From the NCBI GenBank assembly GCA_029168955.1, contig JAPDOI010000965.1:124001-188000 (forward strand): a stretch of DNA of 64,000 nt, read 5' to 3'. The stretch's first letter is position 1; every line of letters begins with the position of its first letter. Position numbers and translations under genes: made by a program. Positions 33,701 to 44,052 of this stretch are shown here, one piece after another. Origin of the DNA: Aplectana chamaeleonis (taxonomy: Eukaryota > Nematoda > Chromadorea > Rhabditida > Cosmocercidae). The notes beneath the pieces are model-generated. The model saw nothing but the letters and a program-made list of their open reading frames with translations, made no database searches and was not told the DNA's origin.

Positions 33701-36700
33701 CTTGCCGAAGAGATATTTTTTACTTTATAGATTCACTCGTGTGGTGTTAGCTCCGGTAGGCAACGAAGGTCCAAATTAACATCTAAGTAGTCGTAGGTGG
33801 GATTCGGTCGTAGGTGAGGTCGACAAAGCGAACCTATCGTTCAGTTAAGCTGAAAAAAAATGTTACACATTGTTGATGGAGGAGAACCGGCAAAGCCGAT
33901 ACATGGTTTGGCCAAACGAAGGCTACACATGGTTAATGGGGGATGCCAGCCGCTGAGCCGGTATATCGTTTGGCGAAGTTTTCATGTTACACATTGTTCA
34001 TGGAGAGAGGACGGCGAATTCTGTCTATCGTTTAGTGAAGCGAAACGAGTGCTATACAGAGCCAGTAACAAAGACCGCCATAAGCCGACCTATCGTTATT
34101 GATCTGTTTTATCATTGTCCTACTATATTTAGTCTCTTCATCTTGCCGTTTAGGTGTCGCATTCTGTTGTTTTTCTTTTACACGGTTCTGACGTGTAATA
34201 AGTCAAACCAAATCGTTCGCAGAAGCTTTAGGTTCATACGCGTCTTAACAAGGTGAACGTAAAACAGGTTTTCATTTGCCTCAATTTTCCAAAGCGAAAC
34301 TTTAACAGGATAATTCCTGAGTGAGAATTTTGTGCCGGTGGCAAATTATCAACGTGTCGTTTTTTTCGATGTCAACGTTACAATGTGCCCCTCCACTACC
34401 CTTTAAAGGCAGTGTTCACGATAAAAAATGTGTTTCAGTTTCCACTAGGAATGGGTAGTGGAGGGGCACACTGTAACGTTGACGTCGAAAGAACGCATGA
34501 AAACGAGCCAGGAAAAGCTCCAAAAGAGCCCGAAGTTGCCACTTCGAGCGCAAGGCAAACCCCAAAAGCGCAACACACGCCCACCGACGTGAACAAATGA
34601 ATGCTCGAGATCGTGAGATGAGCGATGATTTCCAATCATCAGCCCCGTTCTTCCCTTCATTCTCAACTTCTCTCTTTACTCAGGTCAGCTGGCATACATC
34701 GGCTGCGAAAGACGGAAGTTACAAGCCTCGGACAACTCGTCCACCATGTTTCCTTAGCTCAATTTTTGAGGGACCATAACTCCGTTCCCAGAAGGTCTTG
34801 TACGATTCCAGAGACGTCATTGGAATCAGCATGGGACCGTTTTCAAGATAGGCAGAGAAACAGAAACAAAGATTTCCATGGTGAACACTGCCTTTATACT
34901 AAATACTTAAAAGCAATGTCCACGAATAATCTCAGTTTTGTGTTTTCAGTGTGATACCCTACGCTGGCAAATGCTTGTGGGCTTAGGGTCGAAGAAAGGT
35001 TCTGAAACGGGCCGGAACACTAAAAATACGACGGCAGAGTGAAGATTTCGCTAGCGAAGTACACCGGCTCAGCCCGCCCCGCCCCAAGTTCTGACGAGCT
35101 TGTAGCGCCGTTCACGTTTTCTATGACAAATCGCCAAGAAACTCTGCTTCGTCCAGCCTGATCGGTTCGCGCACATTTCGCCATTAGCGCGCGCTTGCGG
35201 GAAATAGTAGGACCCGTAAGCTCGTCCACGCCCTGAACATTAGGAACTTTTTCTTACTCAGACGTTTGCCGTTGTCCACAGGACACGAATAAGATGTCAC
35301 CTCACGCAATGCTCCCTGTAGAGATCCAGAAAGGGCAGGGATCGCCCCTAGAGAACTGCCCGTCGCCCCCCTTATTGGTGCCGTAGACAACCTATCCTCG
35401 GAAACGCTTTTGCTGTAGACATCCCATCGGAGCAGGGTCTCTATCCCCGATTCCGCGTTCACATCCTATCAACATCCCGTAGACCTGATACTACCATCCT
35501 AGCAAAGCATCAGCCGCCTTATGACGTCACCCCTTGAACGGCGGTATGCCTCCTTTTGAAACTTGATAATGAGGCTCAATTTCCTTTATTTCGGTTCTAA
35601 TCTAGCCGGAACAGAGAAATTGGGCCCTCTCAATCTAATTTTCTAGAGAAACGCTAACATTGGCGTGGATCCTAATGAGGCTTTTCGTTCATCTTTGGAG
35701 GTTGGAGCAAACTCGGTGCACCTACGTTATAGCATATGGCACCGAGTTTGCGCCAACCTTCAATAGTAAACGCAAAGTCTCATTAGGATCAATGCCGACG
35801 TTACATTATTCTAATAATGACGCCCTTATGCGGACAACACTCTACTGCTTACAAGGGAACTACTATAAGTCATACTTACCATTCCAAATGAAAAAAACTT
35901 TTCTAGAACCATTTTCGGATGTAGAGTCCAAATATGCGCTTTGCAGCTGCCTAGAGTCACTCTGGAAAACGTTATAGCAGATTTTTCTCTGATTTTTGTA
36001 CCTATTGTACCCTCCAGAAAATGCATTAATTTTATGAAAATCCGGAAACGGACCTCATAATCTTGTTCAGGGCCCGAAACACCTCCCTAGGCAAAGTTTG
36101 GGTGAAGGAGCATTCTCCGAGCTATGAGCAGACTGAACTTTTGGACTTATACAAATTTTCGGTTCAGCGTTCAATTATATCAATTAAGGGATACAGAAAG
36201 CGTTGAAGGCTGATCACGAATCTGAGGTTTCTTTGTGGTTTTTCCTAAGTTTTCGACTAAATTTGTTCAAATCTTCCCTTCGGCAGAAAAATTTGACGGC
36301 GAAATCGACTTTCGACTACTTCTGGAATGTGACAACAGATGTGGCTTAAATCGCTCTTCCTAGACGAAAATTGGGACAAAGAGAAAAGCTTGGTTTTCGA
36401 GGCCCACCTACCGTTTTGAGGTTGTAACTTTTTAGGGTCTACGATTATGCCGGAGTCGCACACATTTTTCGCTACTAGTAGCAATTACATCCTCCCAGAT
36501 TATCGCCGCATTCAATGCGCGCCGAATATGCACTAAACTCGAAGACAAGGCGGTTAGGAGCATAGTCATGGAACGTGCTGCTAGGGGAGCACGTGCTCTC
36601 ATTGTGTTTCAAATTACAGCACGTGCCACAACAAATAAAACTTTCAATGCGTGCAAGATTCACATTCAACTCGATGAAAAAAGGATTTCCCAAAAAAGAA

Positions 36701-39700
36701 AGAGCACGACACACTCTTGAGGTGGGACACAGATGCCTGGAGCCTCGCTGGTTTAATTACACGAGTTTGCGGTGCTTTGCTTGCCCCGCCGCTGGAGATC
36801 TCCTCGAACCAGTCGCGGCCCCAGATGGTGCTCGGCGAGCTGGTAGAGTTGCACGTCGGTGAGCCGGCCGCGTCGCGTGCCGATGTGCTGCTACGATAAC
36901 GCTGGACCAGCTTGCAGCACGTGCTCCTGCTATTAAATTTTGCAACACGTGCTCCTACGGTAAAATTTTGCGGCATGTGCTGCTGTTTGGAGGGTGTGTC
37001 CCTGCAATACACCCTTTCAATGGGTGTGGTCACTCGAGTTGGATACATATTCGACACGCATTGAATGCGGCAATTTTTTTAGCTCGCAAGGTACTCCATT
37101 TCGCTGATCCCGGCCTACGCTAAAATGACTTCCCTTGCAGAAAAGGTGATATCGGCTAATTACGCTTATTTTTTTGAATCTACATTTTTTTCTAGCTAAA
37201 TTTACTTCTCCCCGAGTATTGACAACATGGATGAGAATCAGAGTAAATAAACACCATCAATGATCAGAGATTCCCCTCAAACATCTTAAAACGCCGACGC
37301 AAATGACACACATAAACGGACGAAAAAAAACCGAAATCTGCCTACAAAGGCGGTTGCTGAAAGCTCCGTAAACCACGCAATCCGTCGGGCCCACCACGGG
37401 GAACTTCGCTATGTCCACCTCTCGGGAGGACACCAACACCCCTTCCACGGAAAGACGTTATTAAAAAACGAATCACAGATCTCACATAATCATAAAATAA
37501 GAAGAATTATTATAGAAGTCTACAGCATCATTTAAAAGAACGAATTGCGAATCTAACATAATCAAAAATGAGAACTCGGACGGCAAAATCTTCGTGATAC
37601 ATTGATTGATGGACGCTACAAACACCCCTCCTCGCGAATGTTCTGTAGAACAGCCCATCGACCTACACCGCCGTAGACATCCCGAATCGACGTCCTGTGG
37701 ACAACATCTCGGTCTGCGTCGATTTGTAGCAGTCGGCGGGATCGCTGGTCGATGAGCTGTTTAACAGTCCGTCGCCCCTGCTCAACGGCACACCGGGACG
37801 GCCCCGCGTAGAGCTGCCTGTTCGCCAGCGGTGACTCGTTCTGGGCGGATCGTCGTCCTGTAGACAACGGCGAACGTCTCAGTACTTATTCGATAGCTCA
37901 CGACCGAACAACTTCATTGTTGAATCGAACTCGAAAATTATATTCATGATGAAAACTGCCTTCAAAGAGCAAAACAGAAGACGGAAAAAACAAGCATTTA
38001 TGAGAATCTCGCTAGTTGGGGGGCGGTGGACACCTGAAAATTAGCCGTCCTAACTTGCTTTGGGCGTTTTTCCTGCGATGTTTCACTTATTTCCACTTTT
38101 GTGATGGCCAGACCTGCATTCTCATAAAGAAAACTCAACAATCTTTCTATCGCGAACCCTGCCTTTCACACCAATGACAACAAAAGAAAGTTTGACGAAG
38201 GTGCTGAAAGCCGGACGTATGGTCCTCGTATCCTGTTAAGTGTAGTGATTGGACCAGGCGCGATCATTGCGGCTCGCCGTGCGGCGTTGGCAGCACGAGC
38301 GGCCAACGTAGTTTCAAGCGCGCGCGGTGATCTACTGCCGCAGTCCAGTCCATCCACTAGACTAGATTGATTGCGTGGACTCTACAGTCGACACGAATCG
38401 CATTGATACGTAGCGTTCTTTGATGTACCTTGGCACAAACTCGATGCATATATGTTATAGCATATAAACACCGAGTTTGCGCCAATGCCTAATAAGGAAC
38501 GCAAAGTTTCATTGCGATCCGCGCCAACTGTGAGCCCGCCCCAAAAATGTCCCGTTCCTCGACTACTGCCTCTTCTTTAGCATACAAAAAATCTTTAGAT
38601 TCAAAAACACCTGCAAGTAATTGTTCAGAATTTGGAGATAGAAATCCAGCCATCATTTCGTAGCTGTGAAGCCTGACTCAAAATTTTATTCACGAGTTCT
38701 CTAATCCTTCCATTCTATCACGATGTCATCCACCCAATCCGACCTAACATACTCACGCACTCGTAGGGTTGCACGACAGCACAATAGGGGTTGAATCTCA
38801 GGGCAGACATCGGATTGTCTCCCTTCAATCCAATACAACAGAACCAATACCGGCATTGTATTCGAATAGTGTTATTCACCTTCAGCTGCTGTAATTCGTT
38901 CCTGAGAAAATTCGTCGCAGCATTCACCTTCCAGTCAACAAGGAAGGAAGAAAACGACGTCTCGTAGTCCATCGCATTATTTAGTTGAATGATCTGCGCA
39001 CAGTTTTGTCCTGGAAAGAATGCCTTTCAACATCATCAATTTTGTTTTTTCATGAGGTCAGTACATGGTCGTGCCACTCATCAAGTTTCATTATACGCAT
39101 TACAAAAAAAATTGACCCGCCTATTCCTTCAGATACCATTTCCGCGAGATCTTATCGCCTTCCTCAAGAAGAGGGGCATGAAAGAATTTCGCACAGAAAT
39201 AGCATGTATGTGGAAGCAAAATGTCTGCCTGCAAAAAGTAGCATGGAAATAGCCTTCAGCTAGCCGGAAAATAGCCCGTATTTGTCGCTAACTTTGAGGT
39301 ACAGTCTATCTTCAAAAGGAGGCCGGGTGGGAAGGCGCGGGCAACCGCGCCGCGCGCTTGGAGCAGATCGTATGTGAGTTACAGTAGTCCTACCGACGAC
39401 TTATGATTTATTGTTTGGAACTCTTCGTCTAAACAATATTCAGCCCGAAAGTCTATGAAATGACTTATTTGACTCAATCGGTTGGCTTTCGCCTGACGCG
39501 GTCATTCCGCATCTTCACCGAGGTGTGCCGTCCTAGTAGTCAGCCGCGGCCATTTTCAGCCACAATCTGAACACATTCCATCCAACTCTCACTCTCCCAT
39601 TTCCTGCGGAACAAAACATCGCGCCTGAACTGTCTTTCAATGCCGAGTGGTTTCAAATCCTCTTTGACCACATCCGTCCAGAGCTTGCGCCCACGTCCAG

Positions 39701-42700
39701 GTGGCCTTTTCGAGACGGATTCGGAAGCATTCTTAGAACGTGTTGTACGAGACAATCCGGCGTTCTACTTAGTATATGCCCAAACAGTCGAAGTCAACTT
39801 TCCATTGCTGCTTGAGATGGCGTTGGGAGATGCTGGGACCTCCCTCGTGTCAAGCGTTGATGTACTGCATCGATTTCCTTGTAAAGATCTCCGTTATGCC
39901 GCGACCAGACGCAAAGACGCGGCCAAAAAAATCCAAGCAGACGCCTAAGAAGCTTCCTCGCCGTGCAATCCAACCTTTCCATCTGCGTCTTCGGTGCTGC
40001 CCACGTCTCCGATCCGTATTTCATGATAGGGCGAATAGCGGATCAGTAGACGCGCATTTTGACTTCCTTCGCAATGGGGGTAGACCACAAACGTTTGGTT
40101 AGAGAAGTGAATGCAGATGTAGCTTTTGCACGTCGTTGTTGCATATCCGCTGCATATTTACCATCATTCTTCAGTAAACAGCCTGAATATTAGAAATCAT
40201 CCACAAATTAGATGCGTTGTCCGTCTACACAAACTCTAGTTGGAGGCCTCTGAGAGACCCACATCTGCTTGCATTTGTCGGGACGAAGACGAAGTCCAAA
40301 GGCTGCGGCATACTTCGAAACGAGGTTCACAATCCTTTGCAGTTTTGCGTTGTTTTCAGCGAATAACACAATGTCGTCGGCGTACTCCACGTCGACAAGG
40401 GAGCGTCCTGATGGTGTTAGGATCACATCCGCAGGAAACTGTTCTGCAACTCTACGCATGATGTCATCAACGGCGAAGTTTGATAGAAGAGGTCCTGCTA
40501 CAGTTCCTTGCCTTACTCCTGTTTTCACCTCGAATGCTGACGTAGATCTGACAGGCGTACGAACTGCTGCGGTCGTTCCTCAGTTCATGTCCTCGATTAA
40601 CCTAACATACTTTTCCAGGACTCCATCTCCTCGCAGAGCGTTGAGCACTCGATCACGATGAGGAGAGTCAAAGTCCAGAAAAGCAAGCTGTAATGGCTTC
40701 GAATACCGCTGCCACTACTCAATTACTCTTTCTCACGACGAACACTTGGTCGATGGTCGATCTTCCAGGTCGAAAACCGGCTTGCTCATCTCTGGTCGTT
40801 CCTTCACGATGTTTGATAAGTCGTTCGAGAACGATACGTTCTAGAACCTTGTACATGACACGAAGTAGAGAGATTCCTCTGTAGTTCTTAGGATCCGTGA
40901 CGGATAGCTTTTTGTGAAGAGGTACGATGATTGCATGTCTCCACGAATCGGGTATTCTTTCGCTCATCCATATGGCACGGATGGTGTTTGTCATTTCACG
41001 AATCCCAGACGGAGGAAGAGCTTTCAGCATTTCAGCAGTGATGTTGTCATCTCCACCTGCCTTTCCATTCTTCATTTTCCGGACACAATCCAAAACTTCA
41101 GACTCAGTCGGTGGTCCCTCACTGACATCGTAATGTGCTCTCTGAACATGCGGGAGCTCAGGTACTGATGGCGCTGGACGATTCAGTAGTGAACTGAAGT
41201 AATTCTTCCATATTGGCAGCTTCGCATCACCAACTGCAACTCCATTGGTAGTGTTCAAGACAGGAGAACATCTCTTCATCTTCCCGCTATACTGTCGCAC
41301 CAACGTGTAGGCTTTCCTCGGATTCTTTTCCTCCCAAGCCTTCTCGAACTCCTTAGCTCTACACGTCCACTCTCGTTCGCCGTCACTTTGAAGCTGCCGA
41401 CGTAACTTCCTCCTCAGGCGCTTCTCCTCCACGAAGTTTCCTGCAGTTCGGGAGCACATACTCTGTTGTAAGTAGACGCCGTTTCCTCTGAGACGTATGC
41501 GAACTTCTTGTTAGGTTGTGCAACCGGGAAAACCTCTTTCGAAACTTCCTGGATGCACTTGTCGAATGAATCTGCGTCGCAAAGTTTCTTCTTTGTCCGT
41601 ACTCCGATGTGAATAGAAACACGTTGTCGAAACTTCCTTCTGTATTCTTCATCTATGAGACTTATCATGTCAAACTTCTGGAGAGGCTGAGCCCCTCGCT
41701 TCCTTTTATGAATCCCCGGAGAGAAGTTCAACAGAACAGGACGGTGATCCGAATCGAATGCGACATCCCACACAGCTCTAGATCTTCGAATGTCCGATAC
41801 TGGAATATTCCTCGTCTGAACATAGTCGAGCTGTAGTTTCAAAGTTGTCATCTTCCGCTTCCGCTGCTCTTCTGGAAATAGCTGGGTTGGTCCCTGCCAC
41901 GTAAGCTGATGGCGGCGATGATTCCTCTTGAATGTCGATGCAATAATCAGACCACTGCGTTCACAAAAGTCGTCAAGGCGGTGGCCATTGTCCGATGTTT
42001 GCTCCACTGGGTAGAACCATTGAGCGAGTACTTCGAATTCCTGATCAAGTCCCATCTTTGCATTTGCGTCAATCCCCACGACAACAGCATGTTGACAAGG
42101 TATCCTGGCCAGCAACGTACTGAGTTCCTTATAAAACGCATCCTTCGAATTGTCCTCGGCGGTTTCGGTGGGCGCATGAGCACTCACTATCTACAGATTG
42201 AATCCTCTGTGATCCCGCAGTCGTACGAATGCATTCCGGCACGACGTTGAGCCAAACTCCTTGACCATACCATTGAAATCTATTCTTGCAGCTAATGCAC
42301 AGCCTCCCACTCTCCTATCGTCCGCGTTACCGCAGTAGATGGTGTGCTCTCCGACGCTGATGACGGGTCTATCCTTGAGGCGGGTTTCCTGCAAAGCAGC
42401 AAACGGTGCATGGAAATAGCTCAGAAGTCTGGATAGCGCAGTTTTTTGGATATCACTCGACAGCGATCGACAGTTCAGGGTGGCGAAATTGTGGCTTGTG
42501 GCCAAAGACTCCATGACTCCTTAGGTACGGATCCTAAGGTGTTATGGACCAGAGGCCTTAGTGTGCCGGACGGCAGCACCTTTATGCAATGTATGGGATG
42601 CTTTCGCGATATAGTTGTGCACGCTATATCGTTCGAACGTTCCCTGTGTACACTCAAACGTCTGCTCGGTTCAGTAGAAGCAGGGGCACCAACGAGCAGG

Positions 42701-43481
42701 TACCAACACAACTTGTATACACACCTCCTCTATGAAATATCAAAAGAAAATTAAAAAGTCGTTGGCGAGACTATTTAACTCACTAACTCAACGTTAGCCG
42801 AATAAAACTGTATCATCTCGGACAATTGCTCAATCAAGTGCAACTACAATACCATATAATGCCGAGATTTATTGAAAGTCGAACGTGGAATCACTTGTGA
42901 TCTGTTATTTTTAGCAAATTTCCTTCGAAGGGGGTGGTGGTGGGTAGGATATATTGCCATTTGGCGAGACTCGTTCCAATACGTGCCGCCCATTTTGACT
43001 ACTGCAGATTTCTATGCTCTCTTCTGCATGTTTCACCGAATTTCAATCGAAATTCTCAAGGTGGTCTGGTAAAATTCTACTTTCTGCGAAAGACTCAGAC
43101 TCGTTTTCTAGCGTAAATATGTACCTTCGGTACAAATTCACACTCAAGCGTCATACCTCTGATAACCATTAAAACGCACTTGTTGTACTACATATTCTAG
43201 TGGAATAGGCAAAAGAGCCATCGTACGTAATATCAAATGCCGATTTGCACTCCCTCTTGTAGTCCAGATCCAGTAACATGGATTTCCCATAGTTTATCAA
43301 CCTGAACTGTCCTTATTTGATAGTAGCTGTGGAAACTGCTGACTCACGTGTTTGCTTCTCTTTACCATGTTAACATAGTGTGGGCGCAAAAGTTGAAGGC
43401 ACAGTCATTGATGTTGTTCTCGTAGTCATGATTTCCAAGACCAACAAATATAGGCACAGCAAAGGACTTCATCCATCCGTC
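27587..43481 (-). CDS. Split host gene: calcineurin-like metallophosphoesterase (C-terminal part, 5 exons)
   Basis: Joining five minus-strand exons (43,481-43,366; 43,301-43,189; 39,010-38,880; 27,888-27,806; 27,746-27,587) gives one continuous frame of about 200 residues ending in TAG. It carries family motifs in the right order: VPIFVGLGNHDYENN, YDGSFAYS, IIQLNN, VLINMHQ, FFAHLHALHE and VPFVYVGSVPNNRY. All four splice phases agree. The family hydrolyses phosphate mono- or diesters with two metal ions; the substrate is unknown. The GNHD and NMHQ metal ligands are present, while the usual GHxH reads AHLH. The N-terminal DxH/Q and GD motifs must lie upstream of 43.5 kb and were not found. Introns 2 (4.2 kb) and 3 (11 kb) are full of transposons. 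Confidence 0.78.
27806..27888 (-). CDS. Metallophosphoesterase exon with VLINMHQ
   Basis: After CTCATTTTTCAG the frame reads DVDIPVLINMHQCEGTRAEK and then LKELISE. NMH is the third metal-ligand block of calcineurin-like phosphoesterases. Phase 0 joins directly to LQQLK of the previous exon, 11 kb away. The donor is inferred at TG|GTATAATG because it keeps the frame into exon 5; the nearby GTGAGC would break the frame. Confidence 0.72.
27985..28210 (+). repeat. Dispersed repeat, inverted partner at 32,340-33,020
   Basis: 28,104-28,207 (GTAGCCGGAGTTTGACTTTT, GGCAATGCGCCAGC) matches the complement of 32,345-32,445. 27,990-28,105 (AACGTTATATTAATCACAGC, TCAATTTCCTAC) matches the complement of 32,925-33,020. 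The two copies flank the LINE at 28.7-32.2 kb inside intron 3. Similarity is roughly three quarters by eye. Confidence 0.65.
28354..28574. mobile_element. Deleted copy of the GC-rich foldback MITE
   Basis: The left arm and centre match 18,858-19,080 almost base for base (TAAGGTGCGTCCGAATGAGA onward), then the sequence jumps to TTCTCATTCGGGCACACTTTA, so most of the right arm is missing. TA flanks both ends. Confidence 0.8.
28680..32184 (-). pseudogene. LINE with 2A-like/PHD/endonuclease/RT pol (I- or R1-like), frameshifted
   Basis: The N-terminal part (32,184 to about 31,560) has LLRILLQRAGVERNPGP, a 2A-like tail, then a PHD-like finger (C88xxC, C104xxC, H112xxC, C130xxC) and the start of an APE endonuclease (HINLNGLRTKLSEL, VIMVQETKLS). 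Two frameshifts (near 31,560 and in TATATA near 31,425) precede VVFAGDFNAHTF and SSDHVPVFVH. The RT (31,122-29,590) is long and open: SKAVGPDGICPAVLKKLP, YRPISLMSPFAKVAEKL, ALDLTKAFDTVN, GVPQGGVLSPALFN, VVAYADDITIM. Another shift near 29,590 leads to the C-terminus (29,594-28,707) with CPDCGIVGHDTAHLFNCP, a Cys/His finger. It lies in intron 3 of the phosphoesterase gene, in sense orientation. Confidence 0.88.
32449..32930. mobile_element. Foldback element, arms about 130 bp
   Basis: The left arm (GACCGAACTTCCCAGAAATCG, AAGGTGCGGCGAAACTTTTA, CGTACAAGTAGTAG) is repeated in inverse on the right (CTATTACTTGTACA, AACGTTTCGCCGCACTTTGC, CGATTTCAGGGAACTTTGG). It interrupts a repeat copy that is uninterrupted at 27,985-28,210, which supports insertion. 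Confidence 0.7.
33031..34402. other. Intron sequence without exons; 62-bp degenerate tandem repeat
   Basis: 33,049-33,092 is a hairpin (GACGCGGCGAC/GTCGCCGCGTC). 33,220-33,245 is a T-run followed by a G-run. 33,861-34,050 holds three diverged units of about 62 bp, each with TTACACATTGTTNATGGAG and ATCGTTTGGCGAAG-like words. 34,366-34,400 is an inverted scrap of the adjacent MITE interior. Confidence 0.5.
34403..34896 (+). mobile_element. TTAA-flanked MITE, family A
   Basis: Starts TTAA AGGCAGTGTTCACGATAA; the right end reads GTGAACACTGCCTTTATA, so the right TTAA is mutated. The interior equals the copy at 543-1035 over most of its length (GTAACGTTGACGTCGAAAGA, ACAAGCCTCGGACAACTCGT). It lies in intron 3 of the phosphoesterase gene. 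Confidence 0.82.
35655..35805. repeat. Foldback with CACCGAGTTTGCGCCAACCT core
   Basis: Outer arms GATCCTAATGAGGCTTTTCG and CGCAAAGTCTCATTAGGATC, inner arms GAGCAAACTCGGTG and CACCGAGTTTGCGCC. Single arms of the same family occur near 38,430-38,520 and 46,570-46,620, so it is a dispersed element. 34,897-35,654 otherwise shows nothing recognisable. Confidence 0.65.
35806..36499. other. No gene recognised
   Basis: Moderately AT-rich intron sequence. No inverted repeat, coding segment or simple repeat could be recognised. Confidence 0.4.
36500..37074. mobile_element. Inverted-repeat element with internal tandem repeats
   Basis: Ends CGCCGCATTCAATGCGCGCC and CGACACGCATTGAATGCGGC are inverted, and similarity runs inward for about 45 bp (GAATATGCACTAAACTCG against CGAGTTGGATACATATTC). 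36,913-36,985 contains three units of roughly 30 bp around CAGCACGTGCTCCTGC and AAATTTTGC. A spliced-leader-like 22-mer lies at 36,750-36,771. Confidence 0.65.
37075..37954. other. No gene recognised
   Basis: 37,620-37,880 contains CGTCCTGTGGACAAC and CGTCCTGTAGACAACGG, words that also occur in inverse near 35,270-35,400, so it may be a dispersed repeat. No coding signal is seen. Confidence 0.4.
37955..38166 (+). mobile_element. Truncated TTAA MITE, family C (right half)
   Basis: 37,966-38,166 aligns with 8205-8414 (TTAGCCGT, TTCACTTATTTCCACTTTTGTGATGGCCA, CATTCTCATAAAGA, TATCGCGAACCCTGCCTTT). The left part is lost or replaced by an inverted MITE end (GAAAACTGCCTTCAA). It lies in intron 3 of the phosphoesterase gene. 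Confidence 0.7.
38167..38879. other. Intron 3 proximal part, no further exon recognised
   Basis: Contains a single arm of the CACCGAGTTTGCGCC foldback near 38,462-38,500. A possible acceptor TTACTTGCAG followed by VFLNLK lies near 38,620 on the minus strand, but it is not needed to keep the reading frame and probably is not used. Confidence 0.4.
38880..39010 (-). CDS. Metallophosphoesterase exon with IIQLNN
   Basis: After ATTCTTTCCAG the frame reads QNCAQIIQLNNAMDYETSFS and then SFLVDWKVNAATNFLRNELQ, ending QLK at AAG|GTGAAT. This matches the family strand VQLNN followed by the helix ending in WLxxDL. The 131-bp length gives the required phases on both sides. The frame happens to stay open past the donor to a TGA at 38,718, so an unspliced form would end with an unrelated tail of about 53 residues. 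The RTE copy lies 460 bp upstream, in intron 2. Confidence 0.78.
39470..42730 (-). pseudogene. RTE-type LINE, full length but decayed (second copy)
   Basis: This is the inverted sister of 14,872-18,135. The endonuclease begins FATLNCRSLSSDIQKTALSR near 42,490 and continues after a stop at about 42,190 (VVVGIDANAKMG, SDHRPVLLNF). A shift near 41,440 leads to the RT: KMKNGKAGGDDNITAEML, NYRGISLLRVMYKVLERI, EQAGFRPGRSTIDQVFVV. Further breaks near 40,720 and 40,530 precede VRQGTVAGPLLSNF and VEYADDIVLFAENN, with the catalytic YADD intact. Shorter frames continue to 39,540 and the 3' end is near 39,470. Several frameshifts make it non-coding as it stands, although more motifs are intact here than in the other copy. 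It sits in intron 2 of the phosphoesterase gene, in sense orientation. Confidence 0.88.
42731..43188. other. Intron 2 distal part
   Basis: Lies between the RTE 5' end and phosphoesterase exon 2. No repeat or additional exon was recognised. Confidence 0.45.
43189..43301 (-). CDS. Metallophosphoesterase exon with YDGSFAYS
   Basis: Follows GGACAGTTCAG and reads LINYGKSMLLDLDYKRECKS, then AFDITYDGSFAYSTRIC. The (D/N)GSxAYS block is conserved in this phosphoesterase family between GNHD and the VQLNN strand. The phase fits: one base completes the Trp codon from exon 1 and one base remains for exon 3. The proposed donor GTACAAC is weak, and the alternative GTAGTA two bases earlier would create a TGA. 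Intron 1 is only 64 bp. Confidence 0.72.
43366..43481 (-). CDS. Metallophosphoesterase exon with GNHD motif
   Basis: After ACTAACTATGAGAGGTTTCAG the frame reads DGWMKSFAVPIFVGLGNHDY and then ENNINDCAFNFCAHTMLT, ending at ATG|GTAAAG (two bases carried over). GNHD is the metal-binding and catalytic box of calcineurin-like phosphoesterases, and the Cys-rich stretch after it is typical of the VGLGNHDYENN subgroup. The frame is also open upstream of the TTTCAG (NYERFQ directly precedes DGW), so the exon could start further up, to about 43,540. A family A MITE begins at 43,607, just beyond. No repeat matches the exon itself. Confidence 0.8.
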
Positions 43482-43606
43482 CTGAAACCTCTCATAGTTA
43501 GTGCGCATTGCACATATCAGCTTATACACAAAAGCGTGATAAACAAGAAAACTTTTTTCACTACTTCAAAATTTTCTTCGAGGCAGTTTTCGATAGATGA
43601 TGTTAT

Positions 43607-44052
43607 TTAAAGGCAGTGTTCACGATAAGAATCGTTTTTCTGCTTTTCCACCGATCTTGAAGACGTTCCCATGCTGGTTCCAATGATGTTTTTGAAATCG
43701 TTCAAGACCTTCTAGGAACGGAGTTATGGTCCCTCAAAAATTGAGCGAGAAGCATGGTGGACGAGTTGACCGAGGCTTGTAACTTCCGTCTTTTACAGCC
43801 GATGTATGCGAGCTGACATGAGTAAAGAGAGAAGTTTGGAATAAAGGGAAGAACGGGGCTATTGATCGGAAACCATCGCTCCTCTCACAATCTCGAGCAG
43901 ATCTGACGGCTGCCCAACTTTGGGGCCGTAGGGGACCGTTCCGAGCTCATTTTTTTCAGTTTCTCTTCAACGTTAGGGTCGCGCTAGGTCCCGCAGCTGC
44001 CGATCTCGACCAAAAAATCAGATATGGTTTTTATCGTGGACACTGCCTTTAA
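43607..44052 (-). mobile_element. TTAA-flanked MITE, family A, reversed
   Basis: TTAA at 43,607-43,610 and 44,049-44,052. The ends are AGGCAGTGTTCACGATAA and TTATCGTGGACACTGCCT. The interior runs in the opposite direction to most copies (ACGAGTTGACCGAGGCTTGT). It shares its right TTAA with the next element. Confidence 0.83.

Noticed and set aside
36750..36771. A complete SL1 RNA gene
   Set aside because: Only the leader-like 22 bases match; the downstream stem-loops and Sm site are absent.
38600..38630. Extra phosphoesterase exon after TTACTTGCAG (VFLNLK)
   Set aside because: The frame hits a stop within about 17 codons and exon 3 joins exon 4 in phase without it.
39131..39252. Plus-strand frame IPFPRDLIAFLKKRGMKEFR after an ATTCCTTCAG acceptor
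   Set aside because: It looks exon-like but lies antisense within phosphoesterase intron 2, has no partner exons, and the opposite strand is equally open here.
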